NCBI RefSeq assembly: GCF_015453285.1
Contig: NZ_JADLZT010000008.1
Coordinates: 1-64,000, forward strand
Reading direction: 5' to 3'
Length of the DNA: 64,000 bases
Origin: Lysobacter niastensis
GTDB lineage: Bacteria; Pseudomonadota; Gammaproteobacteria; Xanthomonadales; Xanthomonadaceae
Shown here: piece by piece, positions 17,681-26,739 of the stretch
How the letters are laid out: each line of letters begins with the position of its first letter
Numbering within the stretch: position 1 is the stretch's first letter
Made by a program: the position numbers and the translations under genes
Notes under the pieces: model-generated
Told to the model about the DNA's origin: nothing
The model's input: only the letters and a program-made list of their open reading frames with translations
Database searches by the model: none

Positions 17681-19294
17681 ATGGCCGTCACCCACGCTGA
17701 CCACCACCACGATGACCACGCCCACAAGCAGGGCTTCATCGAGCGTTGGTTCTTCTCGACCAACCACAAAGACATCGGAACGCTGTACCTGATCTTCAGC
17801 TTCATGATGTTCATCATCGGCGCCGCCATGTCGGTGGTGATCCGTGCCGAGCTGATGAAGCCCGGCCTGCAGTTCGTCGAGCCGATGTTCTTCAACCAGA
17901 TGACCACCGTGCATGCGCTGGTGATGATCTTCGGTGGCGTGATGCCGGCCTTCGTCGGCCTCGCCAACTGGATGATCCCGCTGCAGATCGGCGCGCCGGA
18001 CATGGCGCTGCCGCGCATGAACAACTGGTCGTTCTGGATCCTGCCGTTCGCCTTCACGATGCTGCTGCTGACGCTGTTCCTGCCGGGCGGCGCTCCGGCC
18101 GGCGGCTGGACGCTGTATCCGCCGCTGTCGCTGCAGGGCGGTTCCAACGTGGCGTTTGCTATCTTCGCCATCCACATGATGGGCATCAGCTCGATCATGG
18201 GCGCGATCAACGTCATCGCGACCATCCTCAACATGCGCGCCCCGGGCGTGGACCTGCTGAAGATGCCGATCTTCTGCTGGACCTGGCTGATCACCGCGTT
18301 CCTGCTGATCGCCGTGATGCCGGTGCTCGCCGGCGCCGTGACGATGCTGCTGACCGACAAGTTCTTCGCCACCTCGTTCTTCAACGCGGCCGGCGGCGGC
18401 GACCCGGTGATGTTCCAGCACATCTTCTGGTTCTTCGGTCACCCCGAGGTCTACATCATGATCCTGCCGGCCTTCGGCGTGGTCTCGGAGATCATCCCGA
18501 CCTTCAGCCGCAAGCCGCTGTTCGGCTACCAGGCGATGGTGTACGCGACCGCCTCGATCGCCTTTCTCTCGTTCATCGTGTGGGCGCACCACATGTTCAC
18601 CGTCGGCATGCCGCTCGGTGGCGAGATCTACTTCATGTTCGCGACGATGCTGATCGCGGTGCCGACCGGCGTGAAGGTGTTCAACTGGGTCACCACGATG
18701 TGGCGCGGCTCGATCTCGTTCGAGGCGCCGATGCTGTGGGCGCTGTCGTTCGTCATCCTGTTCACCATCGGCGGCTTCTCGGGCCTGATGCTCGCCATCG
18801 TCCCGGCCGACTTCCAGTACCACGACACCTACTTCGTGGTGGCGCATTTCCACTACGTGCTGGTGACCGGCGCGCTGTTCTCGATCATCGCCGCCGTCTA
18901 CTACTGGTGGCCGAAGTGGACCGGCCGCATGTACAACGAAGGCATGGCGAAGTTCCACTTCTGGTGGACGATGATCTTCGTCAACCTGCTGTTCTTCCCG
19001 CAGCACTTCCTGGGCCTGGCCGGCATGCCGCGCCGCATCCCGGACTACAACATCGTGTTCGCGGACTGGAACCTGGTGAGCTCGATCGGCGCGTTCGGCA
19101 TGTTCGTCACGCCGTTCATGATGGCCTTCATCCTGTGGCGCTCGAAGGCTGCCGGCGTGCAGGCCGAAGCCCGCGCGTGGCCGACCGCCAGGGGCCTGGA
19201 GTGGACCGTGCCGAGCCCGGCTCCGCACCACACCTTCAGCACCCCGCCGGTCATCAAGGACGGCGACCTGGCCCACGGCGACATCACGCACTGA
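17681..19294 (+). CDS. coxA: Cytochrome c oxidase subunit I (aa3 type)
   Basis: 537 residues, twelve transmembrane helices, the catalytic subunit that reduces oxygen and pumps protons. Haem and CuB ligands are visible: HALVMIFGG (low-spin haem His), HPEVYIM with the cross-linked His-Tyr pair, the HH pair in WAHHMFTVG, and HDTYFVVAHFHYV. The HPEV glutamate is that of the A1 proton-channel type. An N-terminal His-rich stretch (THADHHHDDHAHK) may bind metal. ATG 17681 is preceded by GAGG. Lies 28 bp after coxB in the same operon. Confidence 0.97.
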   Translation: MAVTHADHHHDDHAHKQGFIERWFFSTNHKDIGTLYLIFSFMMFIIGAAMSVVIRAELMKPGLQFVEPMFFNQMTTVHALVMIFGGVMPAFVGLANWMIPLQIGAPDMALPRMNNWSFWILPFAFTMLLLTLFLPGGAPAGGWTLYPPLSLQGGSNVAFAIFAIHMMGISSIMGAINVIATILNMRAPGVDLLKMPIFCWTWLITAFLLIAVMPVLAGAVTMLLTDKFFATSFFNAAGGGDPVMFQHIFWFFGHPEVYIMILPAFGVVSEIIPTFSRKPLFGYQAMVYATASIAFLSFIVWAHHMFTVGMPLGGEIYFMFATMLIAVPTGVKVFNWVTTMWRGSISFEAPMLWALSFVILFTIGGFSGLMLAIVPADFQYHDTYFVVAHFHYVLVTGALFSIIAAVYYWWPKWTGRMYNEGMAKFHFWWTMIFVNLLFFPQHFLGLAGMPRRIPDYNIVFADWNLVSSIGAFGMFVTPFMMAFILWRSKAAGVQAEARAWPTARGLEWTVPSPAPHHTFSTPPVIKDGDLAHGDITH

Positions 19295-19312
19295 TTGCGT
19301 GACGAGACTGGC

Positions 19313-19447
19313 ATGAACCCGACCATCGACCCCCGCAACGACGATGCAGCGCGCCGCAAGGCGGCGCGACGCACCGCGCTGTGGGTGGCGGTGGTCGCGG
19401 TGGCCATCTACGTGATCTTCATTACCAGCGGGATCCTCTCGAAATGA
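19313..19447 (+). CDS. Small single-TM protein of the oxidase operon (44 aa)
   Basis: Encodes 44 residues: a charged N-terminus ([15 protein letters not shown]) and one hydrophobic helix (about residues 23-40) ending SGILSK. It sits between coxA and ctaG and overlaps the ctaG start by four bases (ATGA), which argues that it is translated. Very small single-TM proteins at this point in proteobacterial cox operons are annotated as cytochrome oxidase small assembly proteins; by position and shape this is the likely equivalent. The exact function is not established. The N-in/C-out topology is predicted from the positive charges. Confidence 0.75.
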   Translation: MNPTIDPRNDDAARRKAARRTALWVAVVAVAIYVIFITSGILSK

Positions 19448-20034
19448 GCGGCCCGTCCGACGCACGCAAGAGTGCCGGCCTCGCCAAGATGGTCGGCGTC
19501 GCGATCGGCGCATTCGCGCTGACCTTCGCGCTGGTGCCGCTGTACCGGATCGCCTGCGAGAAGGTCTTCGGCATCCGCCTGGAACGCACCGCCGCCGAAG
19601 GCGTCGGCGAGGCCCGGGCCACGGCGGCGAAGCGCCTGATCACCGTGCAGTTCGACGGTGGCGTCAACTCCAAGCTGCCGTGGGAGTTCACTCCCAACAA
19701 GGTCACGATGCAGGTCGTGCCGGGCGAGCAGTACGAGGCGACCTACCACGCCCGCAACACGTCCGACCGCACCATCGTCGGCAGCGCGGTTCCGTCGGTC
19801 GCTCCGGCGCGCGCGTCGGGCTTCTTCAACAAGACCGAATGTTTCTGCTTCACCGCGCAGACGCTCAAGGCCGGTGAGGTCCGCGACATGCCGGTGCGTT
19901 TCATCGTCGATCCGAACCTGCCGGCCGACGTGAACACGATTACCCTGTCGTACACCTTCTTCAAGAACGACGTGTTGACCGCTCAGCAGCAGGGCACGGC
20001 CAAGCCGGCCGCCTCGCCGCTATCGGCACCGTGA
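19444..20034 (+). CDS. ctaG: Cytochrome c oxidase assembly protein CtaG/Cox11
   Basis: 196 residues from ATG 19444. One N-terminal membrane anchor (about residues 15-33) and a periplasmic immunoglobulin-like domain. The copper-binding motif CFCF (Cys133, Cys135) and the third conserved Cys38 just after the membrane helix are present, as is [12 protein letters not shown]. Cox11 delivers copper to the CuB site of subunit I. The start overlaps the stop of the 44-residue gene, so translation is coupled. coxC follows after 46 bp. Confidence 0.95.
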   Translation: MSGPSDARKSAGLAKMVGVAIGAFALTFALVPLYRIACEKVFGIRLERTAAEGVGEARATAAKRLITVQFDGGVNSKLPWEFTPNKVTMQVVPGEQYEATYHARNTSDRTIVGSAVPSVAPARASGFFNKTECFCFTAQTLKAGEVRDMPVRFIVDPNLPADVNTITLSYTFFKNDVLTAQQQGTAKPAASPLSAP

Positions 20035-20080
20035 TACCGAACATTTCCTAGCAATCGCAGCACTCATACGGAACGCCGCC

Positions 20081-20959
20081 ATGGCCCAAGCTCATTCGCC
20101 AGACGCCAACATCTACTACGTGCCGCACAGCAGCCGTTGGCCGTTCCTCGGCTCGATCGCGCTGTTCACGACGATGGTCGGCATCGCCAGCTGGTTCAAC
20201 GAGGCGACCTGGGGCAAGCCGGTGTTCTTCTTCGGCATCGCGCTGCTGGTCGGCGTGCTGTTCGGCTGGTTCGGCGACGTCGTGCGCGAGTCGGTGCGCG
20301 GCAACTACAACAAGCAGGTGGACACGTCGTTCCGCATGGGAATGATCTGGTTCATCTTCTCCGAGGTCATGTTCTTCGGCGCCTTCTTCGGCGCGCTGTT
20401 CTACGCCCGCCAGTACGCGATGCCGTGGCTCGGCGGCGAAGGCGACGGCGTGATGACCAACAGCCTGCTGTGGCCGGGCTTCAGCGCTGCGTGGCCGAGC
20501 AACGGCCCGGGCTCGATCGGTGGCGTCTACCAGACGATCCCGGCGTGGGGCCTGCCGCTGCTCAACACCCTGATCCTGCTGACTTCGGGCGTGACCGTCA
20601 CCATCGCGCACCACGCGCTGAAGGCCGGCCATCGCAAGCAGCTGCTGGTGTTCCTGGGCCTGACCGTCCTACTGGGTTCGCTGTTCCTGTTCTTCCAGGC
20701 CGAGGAGTACATCCACGCCTACAAGGAACTGAACCTGACGCTGGGCTCGGGCATCTACGGTTCGACCTTCTTCATGCTCACCGGCTTCCACGGCGCGCAC
20801 GTCACGCTCGGCACGATCATGCTGGCGGTGATCTGGTTCCGCTGCCTGAAGGGTCACTTCGACAAGGACCACCACTTCGCGTTCGAAGCCGTGGCCTGGT
20901 ACTGGCACTTCGTCGACGTGGTGTGGCTGGGCCTGTTCCTGTTCGTCTACGTCCTGTAA
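20081..20959 (+). CDS. coxC: Cytochrome c oxidase subunit III
   Basis: 292 residues with seven transmembrane helices; no redox centres. Typical motifs are WPFLGSIALF, FSEVMFFGAFFGA, the HHALKAG segment, TGFHGAHVTLG and the C-terminal VAWYWHFVDVVWL. It stabilises the aa3 core and sustains proton uptake. ATG 20081 follows GGAACGCC. It closes the structural-subunit part of the locus; the next gene lies on the other strand. Confidence 0.96.
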   Translation: MAQAHSPDANIYYVPHSSRWPFLGSIALFTTMVGIASWFNEATWGKPVFFFGIALLVGVLFGWFGDVVRESVRGNYNKQVDTSFRMGMIWFIFSEVMFFGAFFGALFYARQYAMPWLGGEGDGVMTNSLLWPGFSAAWPSNGPGSIGGVYQTIPAWGLPLLNTLILLTSGVTVTIAHHALKAGHRKQLLVFLGLTVLLGSLFLFFQAEEYIHAYKELNLTLGSGIYGSTFFMLTGFHGAHVTLGTIMLAVIWFRCLKGHFDKDHHFAFEAVAWYWHFVDVVWLGLFLFVYVL

Positions 20960-21057
20960 GCGACGGCAAAAACGATGCGCAGCGGGCCGGCACTGCCGGC
21001 CCGTCGCGTCTCTGGCGGAAGCAATGACGCGGCGATGACGGCTCGCCGCAGGCGGTA

Positions 21058-21285
21058 TCAGCGAGGGTTGGAACCGATGCCGTGCGGCGTGATCCAGCCC
21101 ATCTTGATCGCCAGGACCACCAGCAGGATCAAGGCGACAGACAGCGCGATGCGCCGCGTCAGCGCGTTCACCGTGCGCTTGCTCTCGCCCTTGTCGACGA
21201 GCATGTAGTAGAGGCCGGCGCCCAGGTTCCAGACGATGACGATCAGGAAAGCGATGACCAGCAGGGTTTTCAGCGAGTCGTTCAT
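21058..21285 (-). CDS. DUF2909 family twin-transmembrane protein
   Basis: 75 residues with two hydrophobic helices (about 6-28 and 46-64) joined by a basic loop, KGESKRTVNALTRR. It matches the small DUF2909 twin-TM family, which in many gammaproteobacteria lies exactly here, between the coxC and SURF1 genes and often on the opposite strand. A role in oxidase assembly is suspected from position only. ATG 21285 is preceded by GGAGGC. The gene lies alone on the reverse strand and converges with coxC. Confidence 0.85.
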   Translation of the reverse strand: MNDSLKTLLVIAFLIVIVWNLGAGLYYMLVDKGESKRTVNALTRRIALSVALILLVVLAIKMGWITPHGIGSNPR

Positions 21286-21351
21286 GGCGGCCTCCGAAAG
21301 GCTCCATGGCGGGGCGTTGGCTGGATTATCGCAGCCGGGGACGAGGAAGTC

Positions 21352-22074
21352 GTGAGCCGCAGGCGCAACCTTGTCGTCGGCTGGACGCTCGCGGTGCTCG
21401 CGATCGTCCTGTTCGCCAACCTCGGCCTGTGGCAGTCGCGCCGCGCGGTCGAGAAGCAGGCGATGCTCGATGCCGCCGCGAAAGTGATGACGGCGCGGAC
21501 GCCGCAGGCGCTGTCATTGGCGGCCGATCCGTCACGCGAGCGTGGTTACGACTGGGCCAGCGGCAGCGGCGAGTTCACCGACAGCGCACCGCTGCTGCTC
21601 GACAACCAGCAGCGCAACGGCCGTGCCGGCATTCGCGTCTACCGCATCTTCCGGCCGGAGCAGGGCGCGGCCCTGCTGGTCGACCTCGGCTGGCTGCCCC
21701 TCGCCGGCGATCGCCGTCTGCCGGAGATACCGCGTCCGGCCGGACGTGTCGCGGTGCAGGGCCTACTGGTACCGCCGCCATCGGCTGGCCTTGCGATGGG
21801 CCCGGCCATGGGCAGGCAGGGCGATGCATGGCTGATGACCCGTGTCGACCTGGCTGCGATCCAGCGCGAGGCCGCGCTGGCCGCCCCGCTGGCTCCGCGC
21901 GTGCTGCGCCTGGATCCGAAGCTGCCGCTGGGCTACGAGCGCGACCTGGAACTGCTGCCCAACACCTTGCCGCCCGACCAGCACCGCGGCTACGCGCTGC
22001 AGTGGTTCGCGCTGGCGCTGGCGGTGCTCGCCACCGCGCTGATCCTCACCTTCCGCAAGTCGCGTCGCGGATAA
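21352..22074 (+). CDS. SURF1 family cytochrome oxidase assembly protein
   Basis: 240 residues from GTG 21352, with GAGGAA just upstream. The usual SURF1 plan is present: an N-terminal transmembrane helix (about 8-27), then the block LGLWQSRRAVEKQAML, a periplasmic domain with DNQQRNGRAGIRVYRIF and VDLGWLPLAGDRR, and a C-terminal helix (about 213-233, QWFALALAVLATALI). SURF1 binds haem a and aids its insertion into subunit I. It starts the forward run SURF1-Sco-like-ctaA-ctaB with gaps of about 10-22 bp, hence one operon. Confidence 0.92.
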   Translation: MSRRRNLVVGWTLAVLAIVLFANLGLWQSRRAVEKQAMLDAAAKVMTARTPQALSLAADPSRERGYDWASGSGEFTDSAPLLLDNQQRNGRAGIRVYRIFRPEQGAALLVDLGWLPLAGDRRLPEIPRPAGRVAVQGLLVPPPSAGLAMGPAMGRQGDAWLMTRVDLAAIQREAALAAPLAPRVLRLDPKLPLGYERDLELLPNTLPPDQHRGYALQWFALALAVLATALILTFRKSRRG

Positions 22075-22086
22075 GGAGTCCATCGC

Positions 22087-22677
22087 ATGACCACCGAACA
22101 TACCGACCACCATCCCGACCGCAAGCGCAACCGCACCCTGTTGCTGCTGTTGCTGGTGATGTTCTTCGGCAGCATGCTGGCCGCCGGCCTGCTGCGTTTC
22201 TCGGGCTGGCGCCCGCAGGGCATGAAGAACCACGGCGAACTGCTGCAGCCCCCCGGCGATCTGCGCGAAGTGGCGCCGCTGCAGGTCGACGGCGCCGCCT
22301 ATCCCTGGAATCCCGCCGAGCGCACCTGGCGTATCGCGCTGGCGCCCCCGGCCGACTGCGGCGCGCAGTGCGCCAAGCTGGCGCACGACATCGACACCGT
22401 CTGGCAGCTGTTCGGCAAGGACGCCAGCGATGTCGACGTGCTGTGGATCTGCCCGCAGGCCAGTTGCGACCTGCCGCCCGGTGCGCCACGCCCGTCGACG
22501 CTGCACGTGCTGCGGGGAAATCCCGCACTGCGCGCAGCGCTGCCGAGGGTCGACGACCCGCGCGGCGTACCGGTCTACGTGATCGACCCCTATGGCTTCG
22601 TCATACTGCGCTACCCTCCGGGCTTCGATCCGGCCGGACTGCGCACCGACCTGTCCCGCCTGCTCAAGCTGAAGTGA
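22087..22677 (+). CDS. Membrane-anchored Sco/thioredoxin-like protein
   Basis: 196 residues. One transmembrane helix (about 17-37) is followed by a periplasmic domain that looks like a thioredoxin-type fold. Cys91 and Cys95 form CGAQC, a CxxxC motif like the copper site of Sco1, and the C-terminus VIDPYGFVILRYPPGFDP resembles the end of Sco proteins. The conserved Sco histidine (usually 30-40 residues before the end of the fold) is not seen. Homologues at this place in gammaproteobacterial cox clusters are listed as hypothetical. It probably takes part in copper or thiol chemistry of oxidase assembly. Lies between the SURF1 gene and ctaA, 12 and 22 bp away. Confidence 0.75.
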   Translation: MTTEHTDHHPDRKRNRTLLLLLLVMFFGSMLAAGLLRFSGWRPQGMKNHGELLQPPGDLREVAPLQVDGAAYPWNPAERTWRIALAPPADCGAQCAKLAHDIDTVWQLFGKDASDVDVLWICPQASCDLPPGAPRPSTLHVLRGNPALRAALPRVDDPRGVPVYVIDPYGFVILRYPPGFDPAGLRTDLSRLLKLK

Positions 22678-22699
22678 CGAAGGCGCGAGAAATCCCTGC

Positions 22700-23884
22700 A
22701 TGTCCAAACCCGCTGCATCCAAGTCCGCCGGCCACAGGCCCGCTGCCTACAGGCCGGCTGTCTATAGGCACTTCCATCGCATCGCCTGGCTCGCGGTCGC
22801 CCTCGCGTTCGGCGTGATCGTGTTCGGCGCGTTCGTGCGCCTGTCCAACGCCGGACTGAGCTGCCCCGACTGGCCGACCTGCTACGGACGTGCCGCGTGG
22901 CCGACCGCCGCGAGCCAGGTCGTAGACCACGTCGCGACGGAGATCCGCCCGGTCGAAGTGCACAAGGCGTGGCGTGAACAGTTCCACCGCATGATCGCCG
23001 GCACGCTCGGCCTGCTGGTGCTGGGATTGGCCCTGCTGGCCGCACGCAAGCGCCGCCATGGCGTGCTGCAGCTGCTCGCCGCTTCCGCGCTGGTCGCCAT
23101 CGCCATTCCGCTGTACATGCAGGGGCAGCACGTCGCGTCTTCGGTGCTGGCGATCGTGGCCGAGGCGATCCTGCTGTTCGCCGCGTTGCGCTGGAGCAAT
23201 GTCGACCTGGCGCGCAACTCGACGCTGACGCTGGCGGTGATCATCTTCCAGGCCCTGCTGGGCATGTGGACGGTGACCTGGCTGCTCAAGCCGATCGTCG
23301 TGATGGGACATCTGCTCGGCGGCCTGCTGACGTTCTCCTTGCTGCTGTGGGGCGCGTGGCGTGCGACTGCCCTGCCGATCCGCCTGGCCGAAGCGCATGT
23401 GCTTCGCAAGTTCGTGATCATCGGCCTCGTGCTGCTGGGCGTGCAGATCGCGCTCGGTGGCTGGACCAGCGCCAACTACGCCGCGCTGGCCTGCGGCAAC
23501 GACTTCCCGACCTGCGTGGGCCGCTGGTGGCCGCCGCACGACTTCCGCGAGGGCTTCGTGCTCTGGCGCGGCATCGGCGTCGACTACGAGGGCGGCATCC
23601 TCGATGGCGAGGCGCGCATCGCCATCCAGCTGGCGCACCGAATGATGGCCCTGGTCGTGTTCGTCTACCTGCTGTGGTTCGCCCTGAAGCTGCTGCGCAC
23701 GCCGGGCATGCGTGGTTGGGCGACGCTGCTGGGACTGCTGACGCTGGCGCAGGTCGCGCTGGGCATCGCCAACGTGAAGCTGGGCCTGCCGCTGACCGTG
23801 GCAGTGCTGCACAACGCCGGCGCCGTGCTGCTGCTGTTCGTGCTGGTGTCGCTGCTGGCGCGCCTGTGCCCGCCCGAGCATTGA
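22700..23884 (+). CDS. ctaA: Haem A synthase (COX15/CtaA family)
   Basis: 394 residues, eight transmembrane helices. It oxidises the C8 methyl group of haem O to a formyl group, giving haem A for the aa3 oxidase. Visible motifs: [29 protein letters not shown] with the first haem His, MGHLLGGL, and the second-half [19 protein letters not shown] and LAHRMMALV. The first 24 residues are hydrophilic with three PAAY/PAVY-like repeats, so an internal start is possible, but ATG 22700 keeps the operon spacing of 22 bp. ctaB begins 10 bp after the stop. Confidence 0.95.
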   Translation: MSKPAASKSAGHRPAAYRPAVYRHFHRIAWLAVALAFGVIVFGAFVRLSNAGLSCPDWPTCYGRAAWPTAASQVVDHVATEIRPVEVHKAWREQFHRMIAGTLGLLVLGLALLAARKRRHGVLQLLAASALVAIAIPLYMQGQHVASSVLAIVAEAILLFAALRWSNVDLARNSTLTLAVIIFQALLGMWTVTWLLKPIVVMGHLLGGLLTFSLLLWGAWRATALPIRLAEAHVLRKFVIIGLVLLGVQIALGGWTSANYAALACGNDFPTCVGRWWPPHDFREGFVLWRGIGVDYEGGILDGEARIAIQLAHRMMALVVFVYLLWFALKLLRTPGMRGWATLLGLLTLAQVALGIANVKLGLPLTVAVLHNAGAVLLLFVLVSLLARLCPPEH

Positions 23885-23894
23885 GGAAGTTGCC

Positions 23895-24827
23895 GTGAGC
23901 CATGCCACGTTCCGCCAGTACTGGGACCTGACCAAGCCGCGCGTCGTTGCGCTGATCGTGTTCACCGCGCTGGTCGGCATGTTCCTGGCGGTCGAAGGGC
24001 TGCCGACCGCGGAGGAGACCCGGCGCGGCGTGCTCGGCTTCATCGGCATCTGGCTGGCCGCGTCCAGTGCGGCTGCGATCAACCAGCTGCTGGACTCCCG
24101 CATCGACGCCAAGATGGCGCGCACGTCGTGGCGCCCGATCGTCGCCGGACAGATCACGCCGGCGCAGGCGCTGGTGTTCGCGCTGATCCTCGCCGCGCTG
24201 TCGATGCTGATCCTGGTGTTGTGGGTCAACGCGATCACCGCCGTGCTGACGTTCGCCTCGCTGATCGGCTACGCGGTCGTCTACACCGTGTTCCTCAAGC
24301 GCGCGACGCCGCAGAACATCGTCATCGGCGGCATCGCCGGCGCGGCGCCGCCGCTGCTGGGCTGGGCCTCGATCACCGGCATGCAGGGCGAGTGGGACTG
24401 GCCGCACGCGCTGCTGCTGGTGCTGATCATCTTCGTTTGGACGCCGCCGCACTTCTGGGCGCTGGCGATCTTCCGCCGAGCGGATTACGCGCGGGCGATG
24501 GTGCCGATGCTGCCGGTCACGCACGGCGTTGAATACACGCGCTGGCAGATTCTGTTCTACACGGTGCTGCTGGTGGCAGTGACGGTGCTGCCGTGGGTGG
24601 CCGGCATGAGCGGGCTGTTCTACCTCGGCGGCGCGCTGGTGCTGGGCGTGGTGTTCCTGGGCTACGCCTGGAAGCTGATGAACCCGCCCGACGAGCTGTA
24701 CGCGATGAAGGTGTTCAACTACTCCATCGTGTACCTGATGGCGCTGTTCGCCTTCCTGCTGCTCGACCACTGGATGCTGCCCTGGTTCCAGCCGGCCCCG
24801 GCGTTCATGCTGCAACCGGCGGCCTGA
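23895..24827 (+). CDS. ctaB: Protohaem IX farnesyltransferase (haem O synthase)
   Basis: 310 residues from GTG 23895 with GAGGAAG upstream. UbiA-type prenyltransferase with about nine membrane helices. It attaches a farnesyl group to protohaem to make haem O. The Mg-diphosphate motifs are visible as [19 protein letters not shown] and the second Asp-rich region near [17 protein letters not shown] is also family-typical. It is the last gene of the oxidase operon. No terminator hairpin is obvious downstream; the next gene (amidohydrolase) starts 120 bp later. Confidence 0.95.
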   Translation: MSHATFRQYWDLTKPRVVALIVFTALVGMFLAVEGLPTAEETRRGVLGFIGIWLAASSAAAINQLLDSRIDAKMARTSWRPIVAGQITPAQALVFALILAALSMLILVLWVNAITAVLTFASLIGYAVVYTVFLKRATPQNIVIGGIAGAAPPLLGWASITGMQGEWDWPHALLLVLIIFVWTPPHFWALAIFRRADYARAMVPMLPVTHGVEYTRWQILFYTVLLVAVTVLPWVAGMSGLFYLGGALVLGVVFLGYAWKLMNPPDELYAMKVFNYSIVYLMALFAFLLLDHWMLPWFQPAPAFMLQPAA

Positions 24828-24947
24828 CCTCGCACGCACCTCGCGGCCACTGCCGCGTTCCGCCCAACCAGGCATCGTTCCGCACTGGCGGCGGAGCGTT
24901 GCGGCGTGCCTATACTCGCGGCCACTTCGCCAACCAGCGCCTCGATC

Positions 24948-26285
24948 ATGGCCCATCGTTCCGCCCGTCAGCCGTCCGTCCGCCGTCTTTCCCGCGCCCT
25001 CAAGGTCGCTGTGTGCGGCGCCATGCTCGGCCTTGCGGGCACCGCCATGGCCGCGGAGGGGGGCAGTGCCGTCGTCACCGCCAAGCGCATGCTCGATGTG
25101 CGCACGGGCAAGATGCTGCATGACGTCACCGTGCTGGTGCAGGACGGGCGCATCAAGGACATCGAGACCGGGCCCGGACTCAAGTTCGTCACCACCGACA
25201 TGCCGCACTACGACTTGGGCGACATGACGCTGCTGCCCGGCCTGATCGACATGCACGTGCACCTGGACTCGGATCCCACCTACAGCGGGTACACCGGACT
25301 GCAGTTCAACGACCGTTTCTGGTCGGCGCTTTCGGTCGTGCATGCGCAGCGCACGCTGCAAGCCGGATTCACCACGGTACGCAACGTTGGATCCTCCGAC
25401 TGGAACGACGTCGGCCTGCGCCAGGCGATCGACGAGGGCAAGCTCACGGGGCCGCGGATCGTCACTGCGGCGTACTCGTTCGGCGCCACGGGCGGCCATT
25501 GCGACTCGACCTACTTCCCGCCGTCGATGGACGAACACAATCCCTACAACGCCGATACGCCCGACCAGGCGCGTCACAGCGTGCGCGAGGTTCGCAAGTA
25601 CGGCGCCCAGGTCATCAAGATCTGCGCGACCGGCGGCGTGTTCTCGCGCAACACCGAGCCCGGCCAGCAGCAGATGAGCCTGGCGGAAATGAAGGCGGTG
25701 GCGGACGAGGCGCACCAGTGGGGTCTGCGCGTGGCAGCACACGCGCACGGCGCTGCCGGCATCAAGGACGCCATCCGCGCCGGTGTCGACACCATCGAAC
25801 ACGCCAGCCTGATCGACGACGAGGGCATCAAGCTCGCCAAACAGCGCGGCGCGTGGCTGTCGATGGACATCTACAACACCGAGTACACGCAGTCCGAAGG
25901 CAAGAAGAACGGCGTGCTCGAGGACAACCTGCGCAAGGACCGTGAGGTCGCCGACATCCAGCGCGAAAACTTCCGCAAGGCCCACGCGGCCGGCGCGAAG
26001 ATGGTCTACGGCACCGATGCCGGCGTCTATCCACACGGCGACAACGGCAAGCAGTTCGCGGTGATGGTGCGCTACGGCATGACGCCGGTGGAGGCGATCC
26101 AGGCCGCCACGATCACCGCCTCCGAGGCACTGGGCCGCAAGGACGTCGGCGAGATTGCGCAGGGTCGCTGGGCCGACCTGGTCGCCGTTCCGGGCGATCC
26201 GACCCAGGACGTGGCGTTGCTGGAATCGGTCCCGTTCGTGATGAAGGGTGGCGACGTGGTCAAGGACGCGCGGAACGCGCGCTGA
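24948..26285 (+). CDS. Secreted amidohydrolase family protein (imidazolonepropionase-like)
   Basis: 445 residues from ATG 24948; an in-frame ATG at 24906 would add 14 residues before the signal peptide. A signal peptide of about 35 residues ends AMAAEGG. The metal-dependent hydrolase barrel shows DMHVHLDS (first two His), a Lys/Ser region VIKICATGG, HAHGAAG, TIEHASLI and YGTDAGVYPHG with the catalytic Asp. This family includes Xaa-Pro dipeptidases and other periplasmic peptide hydrolases of xanthomonads. A cyclic amide or Xaa-Pro dipeptide substrate is possible but not proven. It converges with the lipoprotein gene, overlapping its 3' end by 26 bp. Confidence 0.88.
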   Translation: MAHRSARQPSVRRLSRALKVAVCGAMLGLAGTAMAAEGGSAVVTAKRMLDVRTGKMLHDVTVLVQDGRIKDIETGPGLKFVTTDMPHYDLGDMTLLPGLIDMHVHLDSDPTYSGYTGLQFNDRFWSALSVVHAQRTLQAGFTTVRNVGSSDWNDVGLRQAIDEGKLTGPRIVTAAYSFGATGGHCDSTYFPPSMDEHNPYNADTPDQARHSVREVRKYGAQVIKICATGGVFSRNTEPGQQQMSLAEMKAVADEAHQWGLRVAAHAHGAAGIKDAIRAGVDTIEHASLIDDEGIKLAKQRGAWLSMDIYNTEYTQSEGKKNGVLEDNLRKDREVADIQRENFRKAHAAGAKMVYGTDAGVYPHGDNGKQFAVMVRYGMTPVEAIQAATITASEALGRKDVGEIAQGRWADLVAVPGDPTQDVALLESVPFVMKGGDVVKDARNAR

Positions 26286-26739
26286 GGTTCCTTGTCGTCG
26301 ATGTCATGGCCGGGAAAAGTCCCGGCCACCCGGTTTCCGGCCGGTTGATCTGCACGAACCAGGCCGCGTTGCGGGCAAAGCATTGCCCGCTGAGATTCGT
26401 GAAATCGCCATCACTGCGCGGATGTTCGGTGTAGGCGACAACATCGTCGCCTTCGACGAACAGCAACAACGCAATGCCGTCGTCCCGCTCGATATTGGTG
26501 CGCGACTCGGCATCCCAGTCGAACCCAAGTGCCTGCCGGGCGACGGTGTTGGTCGAGTACGGCCCGAGCACGCAGACCCGGCTCCACGGACCCGGGACAG
26601 CATCGGCAAGGTCGATGGACTTGCGGCCAGAGGCGTTGAACCGGTCGCTGATCGATGAGGAGATGGCGCGACTGTCGCTGCAGCCGGCAGCCATCGCCAT
26701 GGCGAGGAACAGAACCCCAACGCGAGCGGCGTTGATCAT
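26260..26739 (-). CDS. Hypothetical lipoprotein
   Basis: 159 residues with a lipoprotein signal (hydrophobic core LFLAMAMAA, lipobox MAAGC). The mature part has no motif I recognise; it contains VCVLGPYSTN, EGDDVVAYTEHPR and two further Cys residues. It is read from an ATG that overlaps the stop codon of the GNAT gene (ATGA), so it belongs to the S9 peptidase-GNAT operon. Its 3' end overlaps the end of the amidohydrolase gene on the other strand. Function unknown. Confidence 0.75.
   Translation of the reverse strand: MINAARVGVLFLAMAMAAGCSDSRAISSSISDRFNASGRKSIDLADAVPGPWSRVCVLGPYSTNTVARQALGFDWDAESRTNIERDDGIALLLFVEGDDVVAYTEHPRSDGDFTNLSGQCFARNAAWFVQINRPETGWPGLFPAMTSTTRNLSARSARP

Noticed and set aside
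17663-19513. 616-residue frame antisense to coxA
   Set aside because: His/Arg/Asp-rich shadow over an undoubted coxA.
20983-21003. Hairpin CGGGCCGGC / GCCGGCCCG after coxC as terminator
   Set aside because: No T-tract on the plus strand, and the run of T on the reverse strand is about 10 nt away; left unassigned.
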